Of a stretch of 64,000 bases of DNA, positions 26,119 to 33,797 are shown piece by piece (the first letter of the stretch is position 1; each line of letters begins with the position of its first letter). Made by a program: the position numbers and the translations under genes. The DNA is taken from NCBI GenBank assembly GCA_963813345.1, contig CAWEYR010000019.1, forward strand, positions 62,001 to 126,000. Reading direction: 5' to 3'. Source of the stretch: CAWDDA01 sp963813345 (GTDB taxonomy: Bacteria; Acidobacteriota; Blastocatellia; RBC074). A model generated the notes under the pieces. The model made no database searches, was not told where the DNA came from, and saw nothing but the letters and a program-made list of their open reading frames with translations.

Positions 26119-26892
26119 TCACGACGCAAGATGCCTGACCCTGATCGGCGCTTCGGAAATTGCACTGATCATTTCGCGCACGGCACGGTCGAGTCCAAAG
26201 AGCGATGCGCGGGCGATGATGTTATGGCCGATATTGAACTCTTCAATCTCCTTTATGCACGCTATCGCTTCGACATTGCGATAAGTCAACCCGTGCCCGG
26301 CCGCAACTTTCAGCCCTGCTGCCACGGCAATTCGCGCAGCTTCCGCAATACGCTCAACTTCGACTTCGATCTCTCGGCTTCGTCTCACGGTTCCGTCTCC
26401 GGGTTGCTCATTCAGTTGCGCATAGTGAGCGGTGCAAATCTCAATCTGAAATGCACCGAGCTCGGCTGAAAGGCGAATCTGCGCAGGGTCAGGATCGACA
26501 AAAAGACTCACGAAGATCGAATGCTCCTTCAGGCGGCGAATCGCTGAATCGATGGCGGCTCGGTTCGCCTGAACATCGAGGCCGCCTTCAGTAGTGACTT
26601 CCTCCGGTCTTTCGGGAACCAGCGTCACAACATCAGGTTTCACCCGTGCAGCAATCTCAATCATCTCGTCTGTTGCTGCCATCTCGAGATTGAGGTGCGT
26701 CACAACGACCTGACGTAGAGCGAGCAAGTCATAATCCTGAATATGACGGCGATCGGTGCGCAGATGAATCGTGATCCCGTCTGCTCCGGCAAGCTCGCAG
26801 ACTACCGCTGCCGACACGGGATTTGGTTCGTTCGTTCGACGCGCCTGCCTTATGGTCGCAATATGATCAATGTTGACGTTGAGCCTGGACAT
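26119..26892 (-). CDS. pdxJ: Pyridoxine 5'-phosphate synthase
   Basis: 257 residues. The N-terminus RLNVNIDHIATIRQARRTNE is the family signature (HIATLRxAR). It is followed by ADGITIHLRTDRRHIQDYDL, VTLVPERPEEVTTEGGLDV, VSLFVDPDPAQI and AGHGLTYRNV. It condenses 1-amino-propan-2-one-3-phosphate with deoxyxylulose-5-phosphate in vitamin B6 synthesis. Its start overlaps the glycosyltransferase gene upstream by 26 bases and its end lies two bases before the next gene, so it belongs to a compact minus-strand operon. Normal length and motifs. Confidence 0.96.
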   Translation of the reverse strand: MSRLNVNIDHIATIRQARRTNEPNPVSAAVVCELAGADGITIHLRTDRRHIQDYDLLALRQVVVTHLNLEMAATDEMIEIAARVKPDVVTLVPERPEEVTTEGGLDVQANRAAIDSAIRRLKEHSIFVSLFVDPDPAQIRLSAELGAFQIEICTAHYAQLNEQPGDGTVRRSREIEVEVERIAEAARIAVAAGLKVAAGHGLTYRNVEAIACIKEIEEFNIGHNIIARASLFGLDRAVREMISAISEAPIRVRHLAS

Positions 26893-27637
26893 ACTTGCCT
26901 GCCTCCGGCTGATTGTATTTGCCCGCGAGATTGTTCAAACGTATCGAAGCTACTTCGAGAAGCACCTTGAGCGGTGTCCCGATCGCGTGAACCTTCGAGC
27001 CTTCCACATGATTCCATCGGACCGGAACCTCGAGAAGTCTGAAACCGTGCTTCTTAGCGATGTAGAGCACCTCGGGATCGAATCCAAACCCCTCGATCTG
27101 CTGCAAGGGAAAGACCCGATCGATGGCTGCTCGACTGAATGCCTTGAACCCGCACTGCGTATCCTTGAAAGCGAGCCCGGTAAATACGCGTTGTATCAGG
27201 TTTCCTGTACGTCCTACAGCCTCACGCAAAAACGACTGGTGAGTTCCGATAAGGCTCGCATCCAGAGCGCGCGAACCAAAGACGACGTCGAATCGGCCCT
27301 CTCTGATAGGATCGATGACCTTCGGTATCTCGCCGGGAGGTGTTGCCAGGTCTGCATCAAAGAAAAGACCGATATCTCCCTTCGCGGTTTGCATCCCGTG
27401 ACGAACAGAGTATCCCTTGCCTCGATTTCCCGGGTTCCTGATCACGCGGAGGCGTGACCCGGCTCGAGAGTGAAAAGAATTGACGACTTCTATAGTGTTA
27501 TCGCGAGATCCGTCGTCAACAACCAGGATTTCACTCGAGTACGTTTGTAAATCGAGGTAGTCGAGCGTAGCGTCGAGCGTCTTCGCAATACGCTGCCCTT
27601 CGTCGAAAGCAGGAATGACAATGGAAAGTAGCGGCAT
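26867..27637 (-). CDS. Family 2 glycosyltransferase, dolichyl-phosphate glucosyltransferase-like
   Basis: About 256 residues from ATG 27637. GT-A fold: LSIVIPAFDEGQRIAKTLDA, ILVVDDGSRDNT, NRGKGYSVRHGMQTAKGDI, metal-binding DxD in GLFFDADLATP, and acceptor region DTQCGFKAFSRAAIDRVF with EGFGFDPEVLYIAKKHGFRL. These match the ALG5/DPM1-like subgroup that makes polyprenyl-phosphate sugars. There is no C-terminal membrane domain. It overlaps pdxJ by 26 bases. It could feed a lipid-linked sugar to envelope glycosylation. Confidence 0.88.
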   Translation of the reverse strand: MPLLSIVIPAFDEGQRIAKTLDATLDYLDLQTYSSEILVVDDGSRDNTIEVVNSFHSRAGSRLRVIRNPGNRGKGYSVRHGMQTAKGDIGLFFDADLATPPGEIPKVIDPIREGRFDVVFGSRALDASLIGTHQSFLREAVGRTGNLIQRVFTGLAFKDTQCGFKAFSRAAIDRVFPLQQIEGFGFDPEVLYIAKKHGFRLLEVPVRWNHVEGSKVHAIGTPLKVLLEVASIRLNNLAGKYNQPEAGKYVQAQRQH

Positions 27638-27691
27638 CTTTACGCCAATCCGCATGCGTACAACTCAAATATGGTAAGATCTCGCCCGCTT

Positions 27692-27985
27692 ATGTCAACC
27701 ACTGAGCAGAAAGAAGAGCGCTTTGAAGAGTCGCTTGCACGGCTCGAGGCGCTGATCCGCGAGCTCGACACTGGCGATCTTCCGCTCGAACGCTCGCTCG
27801 AGGTCTATGAAGAGAGTGTCACACTTCTGCGCAAATGCCAGGCAAAACTCGACCGGGTTCAGCAGCGAATCGAGGTTCTCGAGCGCGAGCGCGATCAGGT
27901 CAGAGTTGTACCCTTCACTGCGCAACCCAGGAGTGAGCCTAAACCAACCCCGTTGCCGACCGAAGACGACGAGATCCCGTTCTGA
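27692..27985 (+). CDS. xseB: Exodeoxyribonuclease VII small subunit
   Basis: About 97 residues from ATG 27692; the ATG at 27671 would add seven residues and neither has a clear ribosome site. The XseB fold is a two-helix coiled coil: RFEESLARLEALIRELDTGD, LPLERSLEVYEESVTLLRKC and RVQQRIEVLERERDQV, followed by a disordered Pro-rich tail. It partners XseA, which is not in the window. The next gene starts two bases after its stop. Confidence 0.93.
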   Translation: MSTTEQKEERFEESLARLEALIRELDTGDLPLERSLEVYEESVTLLRKCQAKLDRVQQRIEVLERERDQVRVVPFTAQPRSEPKPTPLPTEDDEIPF

Positions 27986-27987
27986 GC

Positions 27988-28878
27988 TTGAACTCGAAAC
28001 TTGCCAGCTTCTTCAAGGAAAAGACGGGCATTGTAGACGCGTGGCTTGATCGCCTGCTGCCCGCGGCTGACGTGCCTCCGGGCATCATTCACGAAGCCAT
28101 GCGGTACAGCGTGTTTGCCGGCGGTAAACGCCTCCGGCCACTCCTCTGCATCGCGACAGGTGAACTCTATGGCGCAACCGAAGATGCGATCCTTCCGGCT
28201 GCCTGCGCCATTGAGATGATACATACCTACTCGCTCGTTCACGATGACCTCCCGTCGATGGACGACGACACTCTGCGGAGAGGCCGTCCCACGTGTCACA
28301 TCGTTTACGGTGAGGCGATGGCGATACTCGCGGGCGATGCGCTCCTTACTCAGGCATTCTCCACGCTTGCAAACTTTGGGTCTCAGGATGAATCGATTCG
28401 GCTGCGCATCCTTTCGGAGGTTGCTCAGGCTGCCGGAACAGTGAAGGCACTTATTGGAGGTCAGGTGATGGACCTTGCGAGTGAGGGAAAGCAGATTGCT
28501 GAAACTGATCTCGAGGAGATTCATCGTGCAAAGACCGGAGCAATGATCCGTTGCGCCGTACGCGTGGGCGCTATCATCGGTGGAGCATCTGAGAACGAGT
28601 TGGCGATTCTGACTACATACGGAGAGAAGGCGGGTCTCGCATTTCAGATTGCCGATGATCTTCTGGATCAGACCGCATCATCAGAAGACCTCGGAAAGAC
28701 CGCCGGTAAGGACGCCGCTCGAGGAAAGGCTACATACACTACGCTGTTTGGAATCGATGAGGCCAGGCTCCGCGCGAAGGCAGCCTGCGAAGACGCGATC
28801 GCCGCAGCGAGGGCTACGGGAAGACAAGTTGAAATCCTCGAAGAGATCGCCAAACTGTTCGTTGATCGCAAGACTTAG
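27988..28878 (+). CDS. ispA: Polyprenyl diphosphate synthase (farnesyl/geranylgeranyl type)
   Basis: 296 residues from TTG 27988, two bases after xseB. First aspartate-rich motif in SLVHDDLPSMDDDTLRRGRP, with the two residues between the aspartate pairs expected of bacterial short-chain synthases; second motif in LAFQIADDLLDQTAS; also FAGGKRLRPLL. It condenses IPP with allylic diphosphates for isoprenoids, quinones and carrier lipids. The xseB-ispA pairing is widespread; the usual downstream dxs is absent here. Chain length cannot be fixed by eye. Confidence 0.9.
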   Translation: MNSKLASFFKEKTGIVDAWLDRLLPAADVPPGIIHEAMRYSVFAGGKRLRPLLCIATGELYGATEDAILPAACAIEMIHTYSLVHDDLPSMDDDTLRRGRPTCHIVYGEAMAILAGDALLTQAFSTLANFGSQDESIRLRILSEVAQAAGTVKALIGGQVMDLASEGKQIAETDLEEIHRAKTGAMIRCAVRVGAIIGGASENELAILTTYGEKAGLAFQIADDLLDQTASSEDLGKTAGKDAARGKATYTTLFGIDEARLRAKAACEDAIAAARATGRQVEILEEIAKLFVDRKT

Positions 28879-28892
28879 GCATGTATAGGGTC

Positions 28893-28981
28893 ACGGTTGT
28901 ACCGCCTTCAGGCGGAATCTTACGAGACATGCGAATTCGTCACCTCTGAAGATTCCGCTCTGAAGGCGGTACAACGTACCC
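28893..28981 (+). repeat. Inverted repeat, CCGCCTTCAGGCGG family
   Basis: GTTGTACCGCCTTCAGGCGG on the left and CTCTGAAGGCGGTACAACGT on the right flank about 45 bases. The right core has an extra base (CCGCTCTGAAGGCGG). It separates ispA from the rpmH leader. Confidence 0.85.
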
Positions 28982-29068
28982 TAATAGATGCATTTGACTC
29001 TCGTTTCCCTGCTTGCTAATCTTAGAGATTCGGTTTTATGGGTTTTTCTTGATTGGGAGAGGTTTGCT

Positions 29069-29212
29069 ATGAAACGGACATTTCAACCAAATAACCGGCG
29101 CCGGGCGAAGACTCACGGGTTTCGTGAGCGTATGAGTACTAAGGCGGGCCGGCTGGTCCTTAAGCGGCGTCGTGCAAAGGGCCGTAAACGATTGACCCCG
29201 AGCCACTACTAG
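29069..29212 (+). CDS. rpmH: 50S ribosomal protein L34
   Basis: 47 residues from ATG 29069 (GGGAGAGG upstream). The sequence begins MKRTFQPNNRRRAKTHGF and continues with RERMSTKAGRLVLKRRRAKG, the L34 consensus. A longer frame upstream is only leader. It heads the rpmH-rnpA-yidD-yidC cluster typical of origin-proximal regions. Confidence 0.98.
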   Translation: MKRTFQPNNRRRAKTHGFRERMSTKAGRLVLKRRRAKGRKRLTPSHY

Positions 29213-29227
29213 CATTACTGGGGCGAG

Positions 29228-29617
29228 GTGGGAGCGGATAATGAGGGCGGAAGGAAGCTTCGGACCCTGCGTTCGAGAGAGCAGTTTCGGGCGGTTTACG
29301 AGCGCGGTTCAAAATTCCATACGCCTTTTTTCTCTGTCTTTATTCTCGCCACCGAAGGGGATTCTCCTCGTTTTGGAATCACGGCTACGCGCAAACTTGG
29401 AAACGCAGTGGTCCGAAACCGCTGCAAACGGAGATTGCGCGAGATAGTGCGGAACGATGCACTTGAGCTCCTTGGGATCGGAAGCGGCAGGGGTTGCGAT
29501 ATTGTCATCAACGTCAAGCAGGCGACTATCGACGCAGATTTCGCCGAGCTTACGGAATCGTTCCTGGGTGCGTTGAAGCAATACCTTCACGGTCTCGATA
29601 ATCTGGGCAAGCGATGA
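29228..29617 (+). CDS. rnpA: Ribonuclease P protein component
   Basis: 129 residues from GTG 29228. Conserved: LRTLRSREQFRAVYERGSKF, PRFGITATRKLGNAVVRNRC and KRRLREIVRN, the RNA-binding RNR motif. It assists the RNase P RNA in 5' maturation of tRNAs. It starts 15 bases after rpmH and overlaps yidD by four bases (ATGA). Confidence 0.96.
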   Translation: MGADNEGGRKLRTLRSREQFRAVYERGSKFHTPFFSVFILATEGDSPRFGITATRKLGNAVVRNRCKRRLREIVRNDALELLGIGSGRGCDIVINVKQATIDADFAELTESFLGALKQYLHGLDNLGKR

Positions 29618-29823
29618 GAAGTGCGATAATTGCTCTATTGCGGGTTTACAAATACACGATATCGCCCCTCTTTCCGCCATCGTGCCGGTTCGTGCCTACA
29701 TGCTCAGAATATGCCGCTGAGGCAATTGCCGCTTACGGTGTCGTGAAGGGAAGTCGGCTCGCACTTGGCAGGCTGCTTCGCTGCCATCCCTTTTGCCCTG
29801 GAGGATATGATCCAGTGAGGTAG
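29614..29823 (+). CDS. yidD: Membrane protein insertion efficiency factor YidD
   Basis: 69 residues. Family signature: YKYTISPLFPPSCRFVPTCS followed by EYAAEAI, and HPFCPGGYDPV at the end. It is a small peripheral inner-membrane protein aiding YidC. It overlaps rnpA by four bases. Length is typical. Confidence 0.95.
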   Translation: MRSAIIALLRVYKYTISPLFPPSCRFVPTCSEYAAEAIAAYGVVKGSRLALGRLLRCHPFCPGGYDPVR

Positions 29824-29828
29824 CTCGA

Positions 29829-29867
29829 CCCCGATTGGTGCGCCCGATCGGTGCCCCCGATTGGTGC
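29829..29867 (+). repeat. Tandem 13-base repeat between yidD and yidC
   Basis: Three adjacent units: CCCCGATTGGTGC, GCCCGATCGGTGC, CCCCGATTGGTGC, followed by degraded traces (TCGTCGATGC, CCCGACTGG). It lies in the yidC leader between the yidD stop and the likely yidC ATG at 29906. Confidence 0.75.
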
Positions 29868-29905
29868 TCGTCGATGCCCCGACTGGCTCACCTATAAACG
29901 CTTTG

Positions 29906-31741
29906 ATGCAAAAAAGATTCATAGTTTTTCTTACTCTTTCGCTTCTGATCTTTGTCGGGTGGAACTTCATAATCAGCAAGTTCTACCCCGAACTCGCACC
30001 GAAACCGCAGACGACAGCCTCTTCGCCGTCCCCTACAGCGCTTTCGCCGTCGCCTTCGTCTTCGCTGCCTGCCTCGCCAACACCAGTTCAGGCACCGGTG
30101 ACTACGACGCCGACGCCGGTCCAACAGGTAGCCGAGCGCGAAATAAAACTGCGCACAGAATTCTGGGAAGGCACCCTCTCGAATCGGGGAGCTGTGCTCA
30201 CCGAATGGGTTGTAACGAAATTCACCGACGGCAAGATCATCGATAAACAGACCGGTGGCGTACACCTCGTAACGAAAAAGATCAGTACGGAAGTGGGCGC
30301 ACCGTTCCGTCTTGTAATCCCATCTGCTCCCGAGCTGGAGAAAGAGCTGAATTCGGCAGTCTATGCTGTCGAAGTTCCTCAAGCATCAGACGCAGCCGAG
30401 ATATCTCTCGGAAAAGATGAGCAGAAGGATTTTGCTTTCGCTTACAGCAATAGCAATGGTGTTCTTGCGAAAAAGACCCTTCGCTTCAACGGAGCAGGAT
30501 ATGACCTTGGTGTACAGGTTGACGTAACCCGCAATGGAGTTCCCTTAGAAACGCAGGTAGTCGTCGGCCCCAATTTCGGTGACCATAGCATCACGAGTTA
30601 CAGCGTCTATCGTCCTGCACCACAAGCGAGCTATGCCATCAACACGAGCGTTGAGAGGGACGGTCCTTCCGACGTGGATGGCACTGGCGTCAAGACGATA
30701 CCGGCGAGCCCTGTGCGGTGGGGCGGTATTGACGATAACTATTTTGCGATGGTGCTCGTACCGTCCAAGCCGGCGTCTTCTGTCACCCTTATCAATACGC
30801 GCCGCAAAGATACAATTGATGGCTCCGAGCAGGAACGCGACTACTTTTCGATCGCACTCCCTGTTGCCAACGGCAACATGAACCACGTCTATGCCGGGCC
30901 GAAGGACCTCACAACACTCGCGCGGATCAGCGAAAAATTCGGACTCGGTGACGGCAGCGGAAACCTTGAAGACATTGTCAGCTACGGTTGGCTGTCATTC
31001 ATATCGCCAATTCTCAAGCCGATATCTTCGTTCATGTTGAAGAGCCTGCTCTTCATCCATCAGTACACGCACAACTACGGATGGGCGATCGTGGTTCTGA
31101 CGATCGTACTGAATATGTTCTTCTTCCCGCTTCGCTGGCGCAGCTCCGTAGCGATGCGAAAGACGGCAGCGCTCCAGCCTAAGATGCGCGACATTCAGGA
31201 GCGGATGAAGAAGCTCGACAAGAGCGATCCGAGAGCACAGGAGCTGCAACGAGAGCAGCTGGCATTGATGAAGGAAGGCAATCCGCTGATGGGATGCCTG
31301 CCGTTGTTGCTGCAGATGCCGTTCTTCCTGGCGGTCTTTACTATCCTCACAGTTTCGATCGAGGTTCGTCACGCGCCCTTCATCGGTTGGATTCACGATC
31401 TCTCCGCTCCTGATCCGTACTGGATTCTTCCGATCGCGATGTGCGTGTCGATGATCGTGCAGACAGCACTGACGCCATCGACGGCTGATCCAATGCAGAA
31501 GCGTATCAGCTATCTGATGCCGCTCGTATTTACATATTTTCTAACGTCTGCTCCGGCTGGTCTGGTCTTATACTGGATGGTGAGCAACCTCGTGGGCATC
31601 GCGCAGCAGTTCGTTATCAACCGGCTCAATCCGCCACCAGCGACTGCAACAACGCCAGGTGCTCAGGCAAAGGCGCCGCAAGCGAAAGACTCGAAGTTAC
31701 CGAAACGGAAGAAGGGCAAAACGGAGCTCGCCAGCTCGTAG
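29906..31741 (+). CDS. yidC: Membrane protein insertase YidC
   Basis: About 611 residues from ATG 29906, which places the first helix FIVFLTLSLLIFVGWNFIIS at the N-terminus; a longer in-frame start at 29861 reads through a tandem repeat. A Pro/Thr/Ser-rich linker (about 35-75) leads to the large periplasmic domain (about 80-355). The conserved C-terminal insertase region contains NYGWAIVVLTIVLNMFFFPL with the positively charged groove residues and CLPLLLQMPFFLAVFTIL. It ends with a basic tail (KLPKRKKGK) able to bind ribosomes. It inserts inner-membrane proteins with or without Sec. Confidence 0.96.
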   Translation: MQKRFIVFLTLSLLIFVGWNFIISKFYPELAPKPQTTASSPSPTALSPSPSSSLPASPTPVQAPVTTTPTPVQQVAEREIKLRTEFWEGTLSNRGAVLTEWVVTKFTDGKIIDKQTGGVHLVTKKISTEVGAPFRLVIPSAPELEKELNSAVYAVEVPQASDAAEISLGKDEQKDFAFAYSNSNGVLAKKTLRFNGAGYDLGVQVDVTRNGVPLETQVVVGPNFGDHSITSYSVYRPAPQASYAINTSVERDGPSDVDGTGVKTIPASPVRWGGIDDNYFAMVLVPSKPASSVTLINTRRKDTIDGSEQERDYFSIALPVANGNMNHVYAGPKDLTTLARISEKFGLGDGSGNLEDIVSYGWLSFISPILKPISSFMLKSLLFIHQYTHNYGWAIVVLTIVLNMFFFPLRWRSSVAMRKTAALQPKMRDIQERMKKLDKSDPRAQELQREQLALMKEGNPLMGCLPLLLQMPFFLAVFTILTVSIEVRHAPFIGWIHDLSAPDPYWILPIAMCVSMIVQTALTPSTADPMQKRISYLMPLVFTYFLTSAPAGLVLYWMVSNLVGIAQQFVINRLNPPPATATTPGAQAKAPQAKDSKLPKRKKGKTELASS

Positions 31742-31764
31742 TCAAATCAACAGGCAGCTCGAAA

Positions 31765-32244
31765 ATGGAAATGACACAGACTGACGTACACGAGCTTTCA
31801 GGCACTCTCGGCGGCTTTATCAAAGCGTTGATTGACCACTCGTCGCTCGACCTGCGCGTTGACGTCGAAGTGACCGATGATCAAACCATCGTTGTCGTCT
31901 TCCACGGATTCGATCTTCCGTTACTTCTCGGACACAATGCCGAACTACTCGACGCGCTTCAATACATTGCACGCCGCGTCTTTGCTGATGCCGTTGCGGC
32001 TGGTGTGCAGATCGATTTCGATGCCAGCGGATACCGGGTTCAGCGGCGTCAGGAGCTGGAGCTCATGGCGCAAAAGGCTGCTGATCGCGTGCGCGCATCC
32101 AAGGTCCCTTTCATTTTCGATCCGATGAATGCGCAGGATCGACGAATCATTCATATGGCTTTAGTCGATGAGACGGGCGTGCGTACCGAAAGCGAAGGCG
32201 ACGGCCAGATGCGCCGTGTGAAGATCATTCCCGGGTCCAGGTAG
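31765..32244 (+). CDS. KH-R3H domain RNA-binding protein (Jag/KhpB-like)
   Basis: 159 residues. A KH domain (about 25-85) with GHNAELLDALQYIARRVFAD in place of the GxxG loop, and an R3H domain (about 90-155) with MNAQDRRIIHMALVDETGV and GQMRRVKI. It lacks the N-terminal Jag_N domain of the Firmicute protein. The position right after yidC is the standard one for jag/SpoIIIJ-associated genes. It binds RNA and may couple membrane-protein synthesis with division. Confidence 0.9.
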   Translation: MEMTQTDVHELSGTLGGFIKALIDHSSLDLRVDVEVTDDQTIVVVFHGFDLPLLLGHNAELLDALQYIARRVFADAVAAGVQIDFDASGYRVQRRQELELMAQKAADRVRASKVPFIFDPMNAQDRRIIHMALVDETGVRTESEGDGQMRRVKIIPGSR

Positions 32245-32256
32245 ACCTGGGTAGGC

Positions 32257-32394
32257 CTGGGAGCGCCGGCCTCCCGGCCGGCCCTGGGAATGCCGGCCTC
32301 TGGCCGGCTTTCTCGTGTCAGGTGATTGCGTAGCGACCCACCGCCGGCCAGAGGCCGGCGTTCCCAGGGCCGGCCGGGAGGCCGGCGCTCCCAG
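32257..32394 (+). repeat. Long perfect hairpin, GCCGGCCTC family
   Basis: Left arm of about 52 bases (CTGGGAGCGCCGGCCTCCCG... to GGCCTCTGGCCGGC) is the reverse complement of the right arm that ends in GGAGGCCGGCGCTCCCAG. The loop is about 34 bases. Each arm itself contains shorter palindromes (GGCCTCTGGCCGGC). It fills the gap between the jag-like gene and mnmE, ending four bases before the mnmE ATG and therefore covering its ribosome site. Confidence 0.92.
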
Positions 32395-32397
32395 CAA

Positions 32398-33780
32398 ATG
32401 AGCAGTGCGGACTACGATTTCAAGACAATCGCAGCAATCTCGACCCCTCCGGGATACGGTGGCATTGGCACCATCCGCGTAAGCGGTAGAGACGCACTCG
32501 CCTTTTCTCGCGCTCTGCTCGGCACCTCCGCTAATCGCGAGTTCCTGCCGAATCAATCTTCGCTCCTCCAGCTTATTGATCCCGAATCGCAGGCAATAAT
32601 CGATCACGCGATCGTCACGTTCTTCCGCGCTCCGCACTCGTTTACAGGAGAGGACGTGGTCGAGATTTCATGTCACGGCAGTCCTGTAGTCCTCAAGGAA
32701 GTGATACGTCTTTTGGTCGCAGCCGGCGCACGCCTGGCGGAACCCGGCGAGTTCAGCCTGCGCGCATTTCTGAACGGCCGAATGGACCTTGCCCAGGCAG
32801 AGGCAATACGGGATCTCATCCACGCGCAGACGACCTATCAGGCGAGGCTTGCTGCGCGCCAACTGAACGGCGAACTATCGAGACAATTACGACCGCTCAA
32901 GGATCGACTGATCGAGCTCATCGTCCACTTCGAATCGGCCGTCGAATTTGTCGAAGACAATCTTGACGCCCTCGATATTGAACGCTTCACGCGCACACTT
33001 GACGAGATGATCTCGGCGCTTGAACGACTCGCCGAAAGTTACAAGTTTGGCAGAGTCGTAGAGTCCGGGATCAAAGTGGCGCTCATAGGACGTCCGAATG
33101 TAGGCAAGTCATCTCTATTCAATGCGCTGCTCGGTCGTGATCGGGCCATTGTGACAACGGTGCCCGGGACAACAAGAGACACACTTACCGAAAGAATATC
33201 GATAAAGGGAATTCCGGCGGAACTGATCGATACTGCAGGCCTCAGGGAAGCTGAGGACTTCATTGAAAGGCTTGGCGTCGAGCGTACGCGGTCGGCAGCC
33301 ACCGATGCCGACATCGTGATAGGTGTTGTTGATATCACGGTTGAGAATGCCGACGAAGATATCGAACTCTTCGAGAGTCACGCTCCGCATCTGATAGCTC
33401 TCAACAAAAGCGATCTCGAGATGCGGCTTGTAGACGCGGAGCTTGTTCGATTGAAGCAGCTGGCGCAAACCGTCAACGTTTCAGCGCGAACTTCCGAAGG
33501 CATTGATGAGATGCTCGATCAAGTCTACGGCTTGATCACTGCCGGATCATCTCCCGTGGTTGAGGGTGCTATAATCACGAGCGCGCGCCATTTTGCTGCA
33601 ATAGGAGATGCGCTCGAATCGCTACAGCGTGCTCGTCAGTCACTCGATGAAGGTTTCACTGAGGAGGTAGCGCTTTCCGAGTTGCACGCAGCACTCAAGA
33701 ACCTTGGCGTGATTACGGGCGAGACGCTGATAGCCGATATCATGAATCAGATATTCTCTACGTTTTGTATCGGTAAGTAG
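32398..33780 (+). CDS. mnmE: tRNA modification GTPase MnmE
   Basis: 460 residues from ATG 32398; the longer frame upstream only translates the hairpin. The N-terminal tetrahydrofolate-binding domain (about 1-118) has TIAAISTPPGYGGIGTIRVS. Helical domain regions surround the G domain: G1 IGRPNVGKSSLFNALLG, VPGTTRDTL, DTAGLREAE, NKSD. It ends FCIGK, the catalytic-cysteine signature CxGK. With MnmG it modifies U34 of tRNAs. It is followed by mnmG after 17 bases. Confidence 0.97.
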   Translation: MSSADYDFKTIAAISTPPGYGGIGTIRVSGRDALAFSRALLGTSANREFLPNQSSLLQLIDPESQAIIDHAIVTFFRAPHSFTGEDVVEISCHGSPVVLKEVIRLLVAAGARLAEPGEFSLRAFLNGRMDLAQAEAIRDLIHAQTTYQARLAARQLNGELSRQLRPLKDRLIELIVHFESAVEFVEDNLDALDIERFTRTLDEMISALERLAESYKFGRVVESGIKVALIGRPNVGKSSLFNALLGRDRAIVTTVPGTTRDTLTERISIKGIPAELIDTAGLREAEDFIERLGVERTRSAATDADIVIGVVDITVENADEDIELFESHAPHLIALNKSDLEMRLVDAELVRLKQLAQTVNVSARTSEGIDEMLDQVYGLITAGSSPVVEGAIITSARHFAAIGDALESLQRARQSLDEGFTEEVALSELHAALKNLGVITGETLIADIMNQIFSTFCIGK

Positions 33781-33797
33781 CGTGTTTGCAGTTATTT

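Noticed and set aside
28893..28981. Rho-independent terminator for ispA
   Set aside because: The stem is long with a large loop and no U-tract, and the same sequence recurs elsewhere in non-terminal positions.
32257..32394. Coding extension of mnmE through the hairpin
   Set aside because: The translated residues are the repeat itself; the conserved MnmE N-terminus begins at ATG 32398.
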